From: an uncultured Paracoccaceae bacterium | Lineage (GTDB): Bacteria; Pseudomonadota; Alphaproteobacteria; Rhodobacterales; Rhodobacteraceae | Direction of reading: 5' to 3' | DNA: 50,651 nt | NCBI GenBank assembly: GCA_938028765.1 | Contig: CALIZF010000072.1 | Span: 1 to 50,651 of the forward strand | Shown here: one piece after another, positions 34,623 to 43,914 of the stretch | Numbering within the stretch: the stretch's first letter is position 1 | Layout: every line of letters begins with the position of its first letter | Translations under genes and position numbers: made by a program | The notes under the pieces: model-generated | What the model was told of the DNA's origin: nothing | Database searches by the model: none | What the model saw: the letters and a program-made list of their open reading frames with translations, nothing else

Positions 34623-36185
34623 GTGCAGAATGTCCTTCCCGCCTGGGCAGGCCTCGGCCTGCGTCAGCGGGCGATCGTGATCGGTGCGGCGGTGGCGGTA
34701 TTCGTAGCCGTGCTCGCCCTCGCGCGGATGGCCTCGGCGCCGGCGCAGGCGCTGCTCTATTCCGGCCTCGATCCCGCCGCAGCAGGCGAGGTCGTGGCGG
34801 CGCTGGAACAGCGGGGCGTCGCCTACACGGTGCGCGGCGAGGCGATCTTCGTCGACGCGGATCAGCGCGATTCCCTCAGGATGCAGCTGGCCGCCGAAGG
34901 CCTGCCGGCGGTCGGCGGCGCGGGATACGAGCTTCTGGACCGGCTGTCGGGGTTCGGCACCACCGCGCAGATGTTCGATGCCGCCTATCTGCGCGCCAAG
35001 GAGGGCGAGCTGGCACGGACCATCGCCGCATCGCCCGCGGTTCGCGCGGCGCGGGTGCATATCGCGGCCCCCCCGCCCGCGCCCTTCCGGCGCGAGACGC
35101 GCCCGACCGCGTCGGTCACGGTCACCACGCGGTCGGGCGGACTGACGGCCGACCAGGCGCGGGCGATCCGGCACATGGTCGCAGCCTCGGTCGCGGGGCT
35201 GGTGCCGGCCGATGTCGCAGTCATCGACTCGGCCCTCGGGCTCGTGCCCGACGATGCGGCGCCGACGCCGGGCAGTGCCGGGCAGGATCGCGCCGAGGCG
35301 CTTCGGTCGAACGTCGAGCGGCTGATGGCGGCCCGCGTCGGGGCCGGGCGGGCCTTGGTCGAGGTGTCGGTCGATGTGGTGACCGAGCGCGAATCGATCA
35401 CCGAACGCCGGCTCGATCCGCAGGGGCGCGTCGCCATTGCCACCGACACCGAAGAGCGGACGGAATCGTCGCAAGGCACGGCGCCGGGCGTCACCGTCGC
35501 CTCGAACCTGCCCGAGGGCGATGCCGGCAAGGGGGGTGAATCACGGTCGAACGCAGCCACCACGCGCGAACGGGTGAACTTCGAGGTGTCCGAAGTCGCC
35601 CGCGCGCTGGAGCGACCGCCCGGCGCGATCCGGCGGCTGACGGTGGCAGTTCTGGTTGACGGGACAACCGACGCCGCCGGCACCTGGTCGCCGCGCAGTG
35701 AGGCCGAGCTTGCCGACCTGCGGGATCTGGTGGCTGCGGCCGTCGGTTTTGACGCCGCGCGCGGCGACGTGATCACGATCAAGTCGATGCAGTTCGTGCG
35801 CCCGGCCGACGACCTTGCGGGCGAAGCGCCCGGCTTCCTCGCCGGGCTCGACGCGATGCGGCTGATCCAGATGGCCGTGATCGCGGCAGTTGCGCTGCTG
35901 CTCGGGCTCTTCGTCCTGCGGCCGATGGTCACCGGTGCGCGTCGCGGGACGAACGATGGACTGGCGCCGGCCTTGCCGTCGCCGTCGCTGGCCCCCGTGC
36001 CTGTCCTTGAGGGCGAGATCGACGACGGGGCCGGACCGCGGCCCGAGGCCGCGGCCCGCGGTCCCGCCGATCCGCCCGCGGCCGATGCGGCGGTCGAGCG
36101 GTTGCGTCGGCTGATCGCCGAGCGCCAGACCGAGACCGTCGAAATCCTGCGCAGCTGGATGGACGAGCGGGAGGACCGGCGATGA
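34623..36185 (+). CDS. fliF: Flagellar MS-ring protein FliF
   Basis: FliF forms the inner-membrane MS ring. The 520-residue protein has an N-terminal membrane helix (about 13-35), the YscJ-like ring domain with ALLYSGLDPAAAGEVVAALE and FGTTAQMFDAAYLRAKEGEL, and a second membrane helix (about 415-440). Its C-terminal tail ends AERQTETVEILRSWMDE, which resembles the FliG-binding segment of other FliF proteins. The start is taken as GTG at 34623, because there is no ATG near. A TTG further upstream is possible. It leads fliF-fliH-fliN-fliP. Confidence 0.95.
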   Translation: MQNVLPAWAGLGLRQRAIVIGAAVAVFVAVLALARMASAPAQALLYSGLDPAAAGEVVAALEQRGVAYTVRGEAIFVDADQRDSLRMQLAAEGLPAVGGAGYELLDRLSGFGTTAQMFDAAYLRAKEGELARTIAASPAVRAARVHIAAPPPAPFRRETRPTASVTVTTRSGGLTADQARAIRHMVAASVAGLVPADVAVIDSALGLVPDDAAPTPGSAGQDRAEALRSNVERLMAARVGAGRALVEVSVDVVTERESITERRLDPQGRVAIATDTEERTESSQGTAPGVTVASNLPEGDAGKGGESRSNAATTRERVNFEVSEVARALERPPGAIRRLTVAVLVDGTTDAAGTWSPRSEAELADLRDLVAAAVGFDAARGDVITIKSMQFVRPADDLAGEAPGFLAGLDAMRLIQMAVIAAVALLLGLFVLRPMVTGARRGTNDGLAPALPSPSLAPVPVLEGEIDDGAGPRPEAAARGPADPPAADAAVERLRRLIAERQTETVEILRSWMDEREDRR

Positions 36186-36790
36186 CGTCCGGCCGGTTGC
36201 GGCTCGAGGTGTTCGAGACCCCGGACGAGGGGCCGCGCAGCTTCTTGACCCTCGACGGCGAAGAGCTCGAAGATTCGCGGCTCGCCGCCTTCGAACAGGG
36301 CTACCGCGCCGGCTGGGACGATGCGGTGGCCGCGCAGGCCGACGAATCCGCCGGCCTGCGGCAAGCGATCGCGCAAAGCCTGCGTTCCCTGTCGCTCGAT
36401 CTTGCCACCGCGCGGGCGCAGGCCGCCGCGGCCTTCCGTCCGCTGTGCGAGGCGATGACGGCGCAACTTCTGCCAGCCATCGCGCGCGCGTCGCTGCCGG
36501 CCCAGATCGCCGAGGCGCTCGGCCCCTACGCCGAACTCGCGCTCGATGCCCCGATCGATCTTGCGCTGCACCCCGACGCTGTCCCACATGCCGAAGCGGC
36601 GCTGATCGACAACGGGATCGAGCTGCCGGTGCGGATCGTGCCGGACGCCGCGCTCGGGCTCGGGCAGGCGATCCTGCGCGCCGGCCCCTCGGAGACGCGC
36701 ATCGACCTCGACGGCGCGGTCGACCGGATCGCGCGGCTTGTCGCCGAATACCTCGACCCACGCGCAGCGGAGCACAGACATGGACGATAA
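36182..36790 (+). CDS. fliH: Flagellar export ATPase regulator FliH
   Basis: FliH binds and regulates FliI at the export gate. The 202-residue protein has an N-terminal segment with AAFEQGYRAGWDDAV (the typical Gly-Tyr-Ala-Gly pattern), a helical middle, and a FliH/HrpE-like C-terminal domain from about 95 (EALGPYAELALDAP). It overlaps fliF by ATGA and fliN by 11 nt. Its partner fliI is at 18920. Confidence 0.82.
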   Translation: MTSGRLRLEVFETPDEGPRSFLTLDGEELEDSRLAAFEQGYRAGWDDAVAAQADESAGLRQAIAQSLRSLSLDLATARAQAAAAFRPLCEAMTAQLLPAIARASLPAQIAEALGPYAELALDAPIDLALHPDAVPHAEAALIDNGIELPVRIVPDAALGLGQAILRAGPSETRIDLDGAVDRIARLVAEYLDPRAAEHRHGR

Positions 36791-37067
36791 CCTTGCCGCA
36801 AGCCTCGGTGATGGCGCCAATCCCTTTTCGCTGGTGCCGATCGAGATCACGATCTCGGTCGGCCGCGCCCGGCCATCGGTGCGAGACCTGCTGCGGCTGC
36901 AGCGCGACTCGGTCCTGCCGCTCGACCGGCGCGTCGAGGACCCTGTGGAACTGTACGTGGGCGACCGGCTGATCGCGCGGGGCGAACTGCAGGAGCTCGA
37001 GGGCGATCAGGCCGGGCAGCTTGCCGTCCGCCTGACCGAGATCGCCAGCCTTCGGACCGGCGCGTGA
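36780..37067 (+). CDS. fliN: Flagellar motor switch protein FliN
   Basis: FliN forms the base of the C-ring and helps dock FliH. The 95-residue product is one SpoA domain (about 20-90) with VPIEITISVGRARPSVRDLL, SVLPLDRRVEDPVELYVGD and GELQELEGDQ. Its start codon lies inside fliH. FliG and FliM are not in this window, so FliN is the only C-ring subunit seen. The stop overlaps a GTG start of fliP. Confidence 0.94.
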   Translation: MDDNLAASLGDGANPFSLVPIEITISVGRARPSVRDLLRLQRDSVLPLDRRVEDPVELYVGDRLIARGELQELEGDQAGQLAVRLTEIASLRTGA

Positions 37068-37798
37068 GGATCGCGGGCCTCGACCGCATCCTGCCGGCGG
37101 TCGTCCTCATCATGCTCGCAGCGGCCCCGGCCGCGGCGCAGCAGGTATCGCTCGACTTCGGCGAGGGATCGTTCTCGGCGCGCGCGGTGCAGCTTCTGCT
37201 GGTCGTGTCTCTGATCAGCGTGTTGCCCGGCCTGGCGGTCACCATCACCTGCTTTCCCTTCGTCGTCACCGTGCTGTCGATCCTGCGGCAGGCGATCGGC
37301 CTGCAGTCGGCACCGCCCAACATGCTGATCGTCAGCCTAGCGCTGTTCCTGACCTGGTATGTGATGGACCCGGTCCTGACCGAGGCCTGGACGGTCGGGA
37401 TCGGCCCGCTGTTCGACGGCACGCTGCCACCCGAAACGGCGCTGCCCCGGGCGATCGAACCGTTCCGGGGCTTCATGGCGGCACGGCTCGACCCCGGGAC
37501 CTACGATGCCCTTGCAGCCCTGCGGCCGGGCGCCGCGTCGGTCGCCGGACCCGAGGCGCCCCTGTCGATCCTGGTTCCGGCCTTCCTCCTCAGCGAGATC
37601 GCGCGCGCCTTCGAGATCGGGTTCCTGATCTACCTGCCCTTCCTTGTGATCGACCTCGTCGTCGCCGCCGTGCTGATGTCGATGGGGATGATGATGGTGC
37701 CGCCGGCGGCGGTCGCCCTTCCCTTCAAGCTCGCCTTCTTCGTCGTGGCCGACGGCTGGCCGCTGATCGCCGGCGCTCTTGTCCGCAGCTACGGCTGA
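37064..37798 (+). CDS. fliP: Flagellar export gate protein FliP
   Basis: FliP is the five-copy core of the export gate. The 244-residue protein starts with a cleavable signal (about 1-25, ending AAA), followed by VQLLLVVSLISVLPGLAVTI, CFPFVVTVLSILRQAIGL, APPNMLIVSLALFLTWYVMD (shown in shorter form), and a late VLMSMGMMMVPP segment. The start is GTG overlapping the fliN stop (GTGA). It ends the fliF operon, and convergent flgI follows after 287 nt. Confidence 0.97.
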   Translation: MRIAGLDRILPAVVLIMLAAAPAAAQQVSLDFGEGSFSARAVQLLLVVSLISVLPGLAVTITCFPFVVTVLSILRQAIGLQSAPPNMLIVSLALFLTWYVMDPVLTEAWTVGIGPLFDGTLPPETALPRAIEPFRGFMAARLDPGTYDALAALRPGAASVAGPEAPLSILVPAFLLSEIARAFEIGFLIYLPFLVIDLVVAAVLMSMGMMMVPPAAVALPFKLAFFVVADGWPLIAGALVRSYG

Positions 37799-38085
37799 CG
37801 GCCGGACTGTGCCGGCCTTCGCGATTTCAGCGGCGGAACGGGCATTGGGCCATGCACCGGCGCTGCCGCACGACACTCTGCCCTGCGACGCAGGCAGACG
37901 AGGGCGTCCGCCCGCTGCGCGGACAATCGGCCGCGAACGGACCCGGCGCCGCCCCGAGGCTGCGCCGGGCCCCCGGTCGGACTGGCCAGCCTGACGGACG
38001 ATGGGCCGGCACCGACCCGGCCCCGAGCCCCTGACGGACGCGTGCCGCAAAACTCGGGGTGCCGACGCTGCGCCGGGGTTCGCCG
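37799..38085. other. 287-bp non-coding gap between convergent fliP and flgI
   Basis: I see no gene here. A short inverted repeat (GGCCGG and CCGGCC, 37800-37817) begins 2 nt after the fliP stop and may end that transcript, although no T-tract follows. An 11-bp direct repeat CCTGACGGACG occurs at 37990-38000 and 38030-38040. No CtrA-like motif was found. Confidence 0.4.
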
Positions 38086-39183
38086 CTACTGGATCACGAG
38101 GTCCGCGTGCAGCGCGCCTGCGGCGTGGATGCTCTTGAGGATGTCGATCATGTCGCGCGGTGACACGCCGAGCGCGTTGAGACCGGCCACGAGCTCCGAC
38201 AGCGACGACCCGCCCGACACCTCGGCCAATCGGCCCTCGCCCTTCTGAATTTCCACGTCGGTGCGCGGCACAACGATCGTCTCGCCAGGCGAGAAGGGGT
38301 TGGGCTGCACGACCACGGGTCGTTCGTCTACCCGCAGCGTCAGGTTGCCCTGCGCCACCGCCACCCGGCCGATGCGCACGTCCGCACCCATGACGATGGT
38401 GCCCGACCTTTGGTCGATCACCACGCGCGCGCGCGTCGCGGGGTCGATCGGCAGGTTCTCGATCCGGCTGAGCGCGTGCGCAGGCGACCGCATCCGCATC
38501 GCCGGCAGGTCGAGCGCCACGGTCCCGGGGTCTACCATCACGGCGACGGCGCGACCGAACTCGGCGTTGATCGCCGCCTCGATCCTGGCGGCAGTGGTGA
38601 AGTCGGGCGTGCGCAAGGCCAGGCGCAGCGTGGTCATCGCCGCGAAGTCGAAATCGATCTCGCGCTCGATCCGCGCGCCGGCGGGGATCGACCCTGCCGT
38701 CGGCACGCCCTGCACGACCGTAGCAGCCGCCCCGCCGGCGGACACGCCGCCAGCGATCACGGTGCCCTGGGCGACGGCATAGATGCGGCCATCGGCACCG
38801 TTGAGCGGCGTCATGACGAGGGTGCCGCCCAGAAGGCTCTTGGCGTCGCCGATGGCCGAGACCGTCACGTCGATCCGCCCGCCCGACCGGGCGAAGGGCG
38901 GCAGCGTTGCGGTGACGAACACGGCCGCCACGTTGCGCGGCCGCACCGCCTCGCCGGCGATGTTGACGCCGAGCCGTTCGAGCAGGTTGGCGAGGATTTC
39001 CTCGGTGTATGGGGTGTTGCGCAAACCGTCGCCGGTGCCGTTCAACCCCACCACCAGGCCGTAGCCGACCAGATCGTTGCCGCGCACGCCATCGACCTCG
39101 ACGAGGTCCTTCAGCCGGATCTGCGCCAAGACCGGCGCACCCGGCAGCACCAGCGCGATCGCTGTCAGCGCCGCCCGAATCAT
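38086..39183 (-). CDS. flgI: Flagellar P-ring protein FlgI
   Basis: FlgI forms the periplasmic P ring around the rod. The 365-residue protein has a signal peptide (about 1-20), then the family opening IRLKDLVEVDGVRGNDLVGY, VVGLNGTGDGLRNTPYTEE and SAIGDAKSLLGGTLVMTPLN, and the ending SPRDMIDILKSIHAAGAL. The ATG overlaps the flgL stop (ATGA). It is the last gene of flgE-flgK-flgL-flgI. Confidence 0.97.
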   Translation of the reverse strand: MIRAALTAIALVLPGAPVLAQIRLKDLVEVDGVRGNDLVGYGLVVGLNGTGDGLRNTPYTEEILANLLERLGVNIAGEAVRPRNVAAVFVTATLPPFARSGGRIDVTVSAIGDAKSLLGGTLVMTPLNGADGRIYAVAQGTVIAGGVSAGGAAATVVQGVPTAGSIPAGARIEREIDFDFAAMTTLRLALRTPDFTTAARIEAAINAEFGRAVAVMVDPGTVALDLPAMRMRSPAHALSRIENLPIDPATRARVVIDQRSGTIVMGADVRIGRVAVAQGNLTLRVDERPVVVQPNPFSPGETIVVPRTDVEIQKGEGRLAEVSGGSSLSELVAGLNALGVSPRDMIDILKSIHAAGALHADLVIQ

Positions 39184-40184
39184 CGCAGGAACGCCGCCAG
39201 CGACAGGCGGGACAGCCGCGCCGTCAGGGCGTAGAGCGTTTCGATGCGGGTCTGGGCAAGTTCGAGGTCGGTGGCAGACGCGTAGGGATCCGCCCCGATC
39301 AGTCCGTCACGTTCCGCGGCGAGGGCCGCGCGTTCGGCCGCCTGCGCGACCGACGCTTCCTGCAGGCGCGCCTCGGCGCGGCCGAGCGTCCCCTGCAGCT
39401 GCGCCCGTCCGGCGGCGGTATCGATCAGCTGCCCGTGCGCCGCCGCAAGCAGCCCCGGCCGCAGGGCGGGATCGGGCTCGTCCGCTGCCAGCGCCGCAGT
39501 GGCGAGCGCCGCGAGCGTCCGGCGCACCGCGGGATCGGCCGCGGTCACCGGCAGCGACAGCCGCCCGCCCTGCCCGAGGTCGACCGGCCCGAGGGGTGCC
39601 GCGCTGCCACGATAGCCGTCGAGCGTGTAGCCCCCCGACGGATCGTCGAACCAGGCCTGCACCACGGCGGCGATCGCCGCAGCCTCGGTGGCGCCGGACG
39701 TGGTGACGGCGGCGCGCAGGGCCGCCAGCATCTCGGCTGCCGGGGCAACGGCCGGCCGGTCGGTGGCCGCACCGGCGAACAGGCTGCGGTCGCCCGACCG
39801 TGCCGACAGGTGCGAGATGACCGCATCGAACCGGGCGCGAGCATCGGCGGCCATCGCCGCCACCGCGTCGGGGCCGGGATCCGGGCCGAGCGTCGGCAGT
39901 GCGGCCGCCAGCCCCTCTGCCGTCGCATCGATCGCGGTCAAGGCGGTCTGCATGGCGCCGGCAAGGGTCAGCGCCTCGTCCGCTGCGGCCCGCAGGGCGG
40001 TCGCGCGGGCGGCCGCCGCCTCGAGCGCCGCGAGCGGGCCGAGTTCGGACCGCTGCGCCCGCCCCACGTCGCGCACCCGCCCCGTGGCGAGTTCGGTGGA
40101 CAGCCGCGTCACCTCGGCCTTGAGGTTGGCCGTCTGCCGCTGCAAGACCAGCCCGCGCGCGAGATCGCCGATCGAGGACATCAT
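39180..40184 (-). CDS. flgL: Flagellar hook-filament junction protein FlgL
   Basis: FlgL joins the hook to the filament. The 334-residue product has a flagellin-like N-terminal helix (ARGLVLQRQTANLKAEVTRL), the FAGAATDRPAVAP segment, a variable middle, and a C-terminal helix with DLELAQTRIETLYALTARLS. Two adjacent ATGs (40184, 40181) overlap the flgK stop, and either may be used. Confidence 0.9.
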   Translation of the reverse strand: MMSSIGDLARGLVLQRQTANLKAEVTRLSTELATGRVRDVGRAQRSELGPLAALEAAAARATALRAAADEALTLAGAMQTALTAIDATAEGLAAALPTLGPDPGPDAVAAMAADARARFDAVISHLSARSGDRSLFAGAATDRPAVAPAAEMLAALRAAVTTSGATEAAAIAAVVQAWFDDPSGGYTLDGYRGSAAPLGPVDLGQGGRLSLPVTAADPAVRRTLAALATAALAADEPDPALRPGLLAAAHGQLIDTAAGRAQLQGTLGRAEARLQEASVAQAAERAALAAERDGLIGADPYASATDLELAQTRIETLYALTARLSRLSLAAFLR

Positions 40185-41629
40185 CCCTGGACCCCCAGCA
40201 AGATTTCGAGCATCCGGTCGACCGTGGCGACGACCTGCGCGTTCGCGGCATATGCGCGCTCGATCCGCAAAAGGTCCTGCAGCTCCCGGTCGGTGTCGAT
40301 GCCGCGCGCCGCCTCGGCGTCGCGCAGCGCGGTGCCGCGGGCGGCAGCGAAGGCGGAGGCATCCTCGGCCGCGATCCGCCGCGCGGCGGCGGCCGAGGCG
40401 ACCGCCGCGCCGAGGCCCGTCACGCTGCGCAGCCCGGCAGGCAGTGCGGCCGAACCGGTGGCGCGGCGTTCGGCGAAGGTGTCGGCAAGGCGCAGAAGCT
40501 GGTCCGCCGCGCCGGGATCGCCTGGCGACGCCGCGCCGAGCCCGTCGCGCCAGCGGGACGGATCACCGCCCGCATCGGGATCCACCAGCGCGTTCAGCGC
40601 CAGCCGCTGCGCCAGACCGCGTTCCCGGCCGATGTCGAAGGCGAGGCCCGCATCGGTAAAGACGCCGGGATCGCCGGGCGGTAGCGTCGGATCGGCGGCC
40701 GGGGCCGAAAAGCGCTCGATCAGGTCGCGCGCAAGCGCATCGAGTTCATCCTGCACTGCGGGCCCGTCGGCATCGCGCAGCGCGAGGTTGGCTGCCAGCC
40801 TGCCGCCGGCGAGGAACCCGTCCGGTCCGCTGCCGACCGCAGTGCCGCCGAGCGTCACCCGTGCCAGCGCGCCGCCTTCGACGGTCGTTTCGGGCGTGAC
40901 CGCGCCGGCAGGCGTGAAGCCAACCGTCGTCGGCCGGCTGCCGTCCAGCAGGATCCCGCCCGTCATGGTGAAGAGCGCCACAGTCCCGTTCGCCCGCGGC
41001 ACCATGCGCAAGGGGACGACGGGGGCGATGCGGTCGATCAGCGCCTGCCGCTGGTCCGTCAGTGTGGCGGCGTCGCCCCCGCGCGCCGTCTCGCTCGCGA
41101 TGGCGGCATTGAGGTCGGCCACCTGCGCCAGCGTGTCGTTCAGCAAGGCGACGTCGGCCGCCACCGCCCGGTCTGCCTCGCCGCGCGCCGCCTGCACCGC
41201 CTCGGCCGCCGTCCGCACCGCCGCCGCGAGCGCTGCCGCGGCATCGGTGAGGTCCGCCAGCCGGATCGTGCTGTCCGGGCGTCCCGCCGCCGCCGTCAGG
41301 GCGCCACCGAAGCGGGCGATTCGGCCGATCAGCGATCCCGGATCATCGGCCGACCCGAAGACCGCGTCGATCCGCGCCAGCGCAGCGGCCCGCGCGGACG
41401 CGCCGGCAGCGTCGGCATCCGCCCGGCGGCGATCGCCGAGCAGCGCGAGGTCGAGGTCGCGGATCGTGCCGGCGACGGCGACGCCGGGTCCGCGCGCGGC
41501 AAGCGCGAGCTCTCGCCGGGCATAGCCCGCGGTCTGGGCGTTGGCCACGTTGCTGGCGACGGTTTCCGCGCCCCGCGACGCGGCGGCAAGGCCCGACAGC
41601 GCCGCAGTCAGGGAGGCCGAAAGGGACAT
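40181..41629 (-). CDS. flgK: Flagellar hook-filament junction protein FlgK
   Basis: FlgK is the first hook-filament junction protein. The 482-residue product starts with the rod/hook-family N-terminus (LTAALSGLAAASRGAETVAS, NVANAQTAGYARRELAL) and ends with the matching C-terminal helix (DLLRIERAYAANAQVVATVD, RMLEILLGVQG). The middle has FlgK-like variable domains. It is 19 nt after flgE and its stop overlaps flgL. Confidence 0.95.
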   Translation of the reverse strand: MSLSASLTAALSGLAAASRGAETVASNVANAQTAGYARRELALAARGPGVAVAGTIRDLDLALLGDRRRADADAAGASARAAALARIDAVFGSADDPGSLIGRIARFGGALTAAAGRPDSTIRLADLTDAAAALAAAVRTAAEAVQAARGEADRAVAADVALLNDTLAQVADLNAAIASETARGGDAATLTDQRQALIDRIAPVVPLRMVPRANGTVALFTMTGGILLDGSRPTTVGFTPAGAVTPETTVEGGALARVTLGGTAVGSGPDGFLAGGRLAANLALRDADGPAVQDELDALARDLIERFSAPAADPTLPPGDPGVFTDAGLAFDIGRERGLAQRLALNALVDPDAGGDPSRWRDGLGAASPGDPGAADQLLRLADTFAERRATGSAALPAGLRSVTGLGAAVASAAAARRIAAEDASAFAAARGTALRDAEAARGIDTDRELQDLLRIERAYAANAQVVATVDRMLEILLGVQG

Positions 41630-41648
41630 GCCGCCGCTCCGTCAGCTG

Positions 41649-42947
41649 TCAGCGCTTGATGTTGGTGGTTTCCTGCAGCATCTCGTCCACGGTCTGGATG
41701 ACCTTGGCGTTCGAGGAATAGGCGCGCTGCGTCTGGATCAGGCGGGTCAGTTCGCCGGCAACGTCGGTCGCCGATTCCTCGCGGCTGTAGCCTTGGATCC
41801 TGCCGGTCGGGCCGGTGCCGGCATCCCACAACAGGAAGGCCCCGCTTTCGTTCGTCACCCGGAAGGCCTGGCCGTTCTCGGCCGCAAGCCCGTTGGGGTT
41901 CGCCACATCGACCACCGGAATCTGATAGAGCCGCCGGCTGAACCCGGTATCGTAGATCGCATTGAGGTTGCCCTGCGCGTCCACCTCGATGCTCGACAGG
42001 TTGGCGACGGGCGAGCCGTTCTTTGTGATGGCGGTCGGCTGGAAGGCGGCCGCGAACTGGCTGAGGCCGCCGCGCCCACCGATGGTGCCGACCGACAGCG
42101 CCAGCGGCCCCGCGCCGGTGGTCAGCGCGATCTCGCCCGTCGCGGGATTGTAGGCGCCGCCCGAAACCACGGTGACGCTGGCAAGCGTGCCGCCGCTGGC
42201 GGCCGAGGAATCGAACGTCAGTTCGTATTCTCCGATCACGGCCCCGCCCGAGGCGCTGTCGCGGATTTCGACCGTCCAGGCGTTGGACGATCCGATGCCG
42301 GGGACGGTGGGGGTGAAGGTGAAGGTCAGCCGCTCGGCCTCCCCGAGGTTGCCGAAGTATTCCACCGACATGTCGATCGGGGTGCCGTCGGCGCCTGCCG
42401 CGGTTGCCGAGGCGGGCAGGTTCACGCCAAGGGCCATCCGCGTGGTCGGATTGCCCACAAGCTGGTTCGTCGGGATGCGGATCGGTTGCAGGCCGCTCGC
42501 CGCCTCGCGCGGGAAGAGCCCCATGGATCCATCCGCGTTCGCCGGCCAGCCCATCAGCACCTGGCCGGTCTCGGTGCGCAGGATGCCGTTCGCGTCGGGC
42601 CGGAAAGACCCCGTGGTGACCAGCGACAGGGGCCGCAGCTCGGCATCCACGGCGGTCAGCGCTGTCACCGGCAGGAAGCCGCGCCCCTCGATCGCAAGGT
42701 CGGTCGGGTTCGCCGAGGACACGAGGCTGCCGCGCTGGTCCACCATCCGGCTGGTCGAGGCGCGCACGCCACCGGCCGCGAAGGCGCCGGGGCCCGGCCC
42801 ATCGATCACCAGCGCCGCGAATTCCGCCACGCTGCGCTTGTAGCCGTAGGTGGCCGAGTTGGCGATGTTGTCGGCGATCGTGGCAAGGCGCGTGGCGTTC
42901 GCGTTCAGACCCGCCACGCCCGCGTTCATGGATGAGGAGATGGTCAT
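41649..42947 (-). CDS. flgE: Flagellar hook protein FlgE
   Basis: FlgE is the hook subunit. The 432-residue product has the N-terminal SSSMNAGVAGLNANATRLAT and NIANSATYGYKRSVAEF blocks, the FlgF/G-like DLAIEGRGFLPV region, the hook D2 domain in the middle and the C-terminal LTRLIQTQRAYSSNAKVIQT helix. The ATG at 42947 was chosen by family start. A CtrA-like site lies 62 nt upstream. It leads flgE-flgK-flgL-flgI. Confidence 0.96.
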   Translation of the reverse strand: MTISSSMNAGVAGLNANATRLATIADNIANSATYGYKRSVAEFAALVIDGPGPGAFAAGGVRASTSRMVDQRGSLVSSANPTDLAIEGRGFLPVTALTAVDAELRPLSLVTTGSFRPDANGILRTETGQVLMGWPANADGSMGLFPREAASGLQPIRIPTNQLVGNPTTRMALGVNLPASATAAGADGTPIDMSVEYFGNLGEAERLTFTFTPTVPGIGSSNAWTVEIRDSASGGAVIGEYELTFDSSAASGGTLASVTVVSGGAYNPATGEIALTTGAGPLALSVGTIGGRGGLSQFAAAFQPTAITKNGSPVANLSSIEVDAQGNLNAIYDTGFSRRLYQIPVVDVANPNGLAAENGQAFRVTNESGAFLLWDAGTGPTGRIQGYSREESATDVAGELTRLIQTQRAYSSNAKVIQTVDEMLQETTNIKR

Positions 42948-43009
42948 CGGGGCGCGCCTTTCTGCTGCCGTGATTCCTGCGTCACGGCCCGCACCATCGC
43001 CCCCGCGCC

Positions 43010-43024
43010 TTAAGTTCCCCCTAA
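43010..43024. promoter_or_regulatory. CtrA-like site TTAA-N7-CTAA before flgE
   Basis: TTAA (43010-43013), seven bases, CTAA (43021-43024), in the 85-nt gap between motB and flgE, 62 nt before the flgE ATG. Near-perfect match to TTAA-N7-TTAA. Confidence 0.55.
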
Positions 43025-43032
43025 TCGCGCCC

Positions 43033-43869
43033 CTACCGGTTGCGCCGCAAAAGCACGAGCTCCAGCCGGTTGTTGCGCGGCGCGGCGGGGTCGATGGCCA
43101 CCGGCCGCCGGTCGGCAAAACCCGTCACCCGCTGCACCCGCGCGCCGGGCAGCCCCCGCTGTTCCAGAAGCCCCCGCATCGCCTGCGCGCGGGCCGCCGA
43201 CAGATCCCAGACCGGATTCTGCCGCAGCGGTGCGGGGAAGGCGCGCACATGCCCGTTCACCGCGACCTCGTTCGACACCAGCGCGAAGGTTTCGGCCACG
43301 ATCCCGGCCAGAACCGGCAGAATATCGTCCGGCCGGTCGGTGTCGCCCTGGAACAGCGTGGCATCGGCGCGATCGAAGAGTTCGACCACCAGCCCCTCGT
43401 CGGTCACGCGCGTCACGACGTGGCGCAGGGCGCGTTCCATCGTCATGCTCTCGCCGCCGCGGGCCAGAAGTTGTTCCTCGATCGCGCGCAGTTGCGCGTC
43501 CTCGGCCGCGCGCGCGGCATCGGTGCCGGACTGCCCGCGGGCGCGGTCCATGGCGGTCGGGATCATGTTGGTGGCACCGGTGCCGGACTGCGCCAGACTA
43601 TCTTCGGCGAAGATCGTATCGCCCGACAGCGCGCCAGACCCGCCGCCCGATACCCGATTGATCGGCACGGTGGGGTTGAAATAGTCGGCGATCCCCTTGC
43701 GCTGCTTTTCCGTGGTCGCGTTCAGAAGCCACATCAACAGGAAGAACGCCATCATCGCGGTGACGAAATCGGCATAGGCCACCTTCCAGGCCCCGCCGTG
43801 ATGCCCGCCGCCCTGAACCACTTTCTTCCGTTTGACGAGCACCGGCGCGGCATTCGACTGCCCGGCCAT
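43033..43869 (-). CDS. motB: Flagellar motor stator protein MotB
   Basis: MotB anchors the stator to peptidoglycan and carries the proton-binding Asp (Asp34 in AYADFVTAMMAFF). The 278-residue protein has one membrane helix (about 30-50), the plug region, and a C-terminal OmpA-like domain from about 165 with NEVAVNGHVRAFP and ARAQAMRGLLEQRGLPGARV. It heads the minus-strand run toward flgE. Its partner motA lies 10 kb away. Confidence 0.95.
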   Translation of the reverse strand: MAGQSNAAPVLVKRKKVVQGGGHHGGAWKVAYADFVTAMMAFFLLMWLLNATTEKQRKGIADYFNPTVPINRVSGGGSGALSGDTIFAEDSLAQSGTGATNMIPTAMDRARGQSGTDAARAAEDAQLRAIEEQLLARGGESMTMERALRHVVTRVTDEGLVVELFDRADATLFQGDTDRPDDILPVLAGIVAETFALVSNEVAVNGHVRAFPAPLRQNPVWDLSAARAQAMRGLLEQRGLPGARVQRVTGFADRRPVAIDPAAPRNNRLELVLLRRNR

Positions 43870-43914
43870 CCCATCACCCGTTCTTCACCCGCGCCTCTTA
43901 TCCCGGCGGCGCGG

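Noticed and set aside
37799..38085. A small gene between fliP and flgI
   Set aside because: Short frames here have no ribosome site and no recognisable product.
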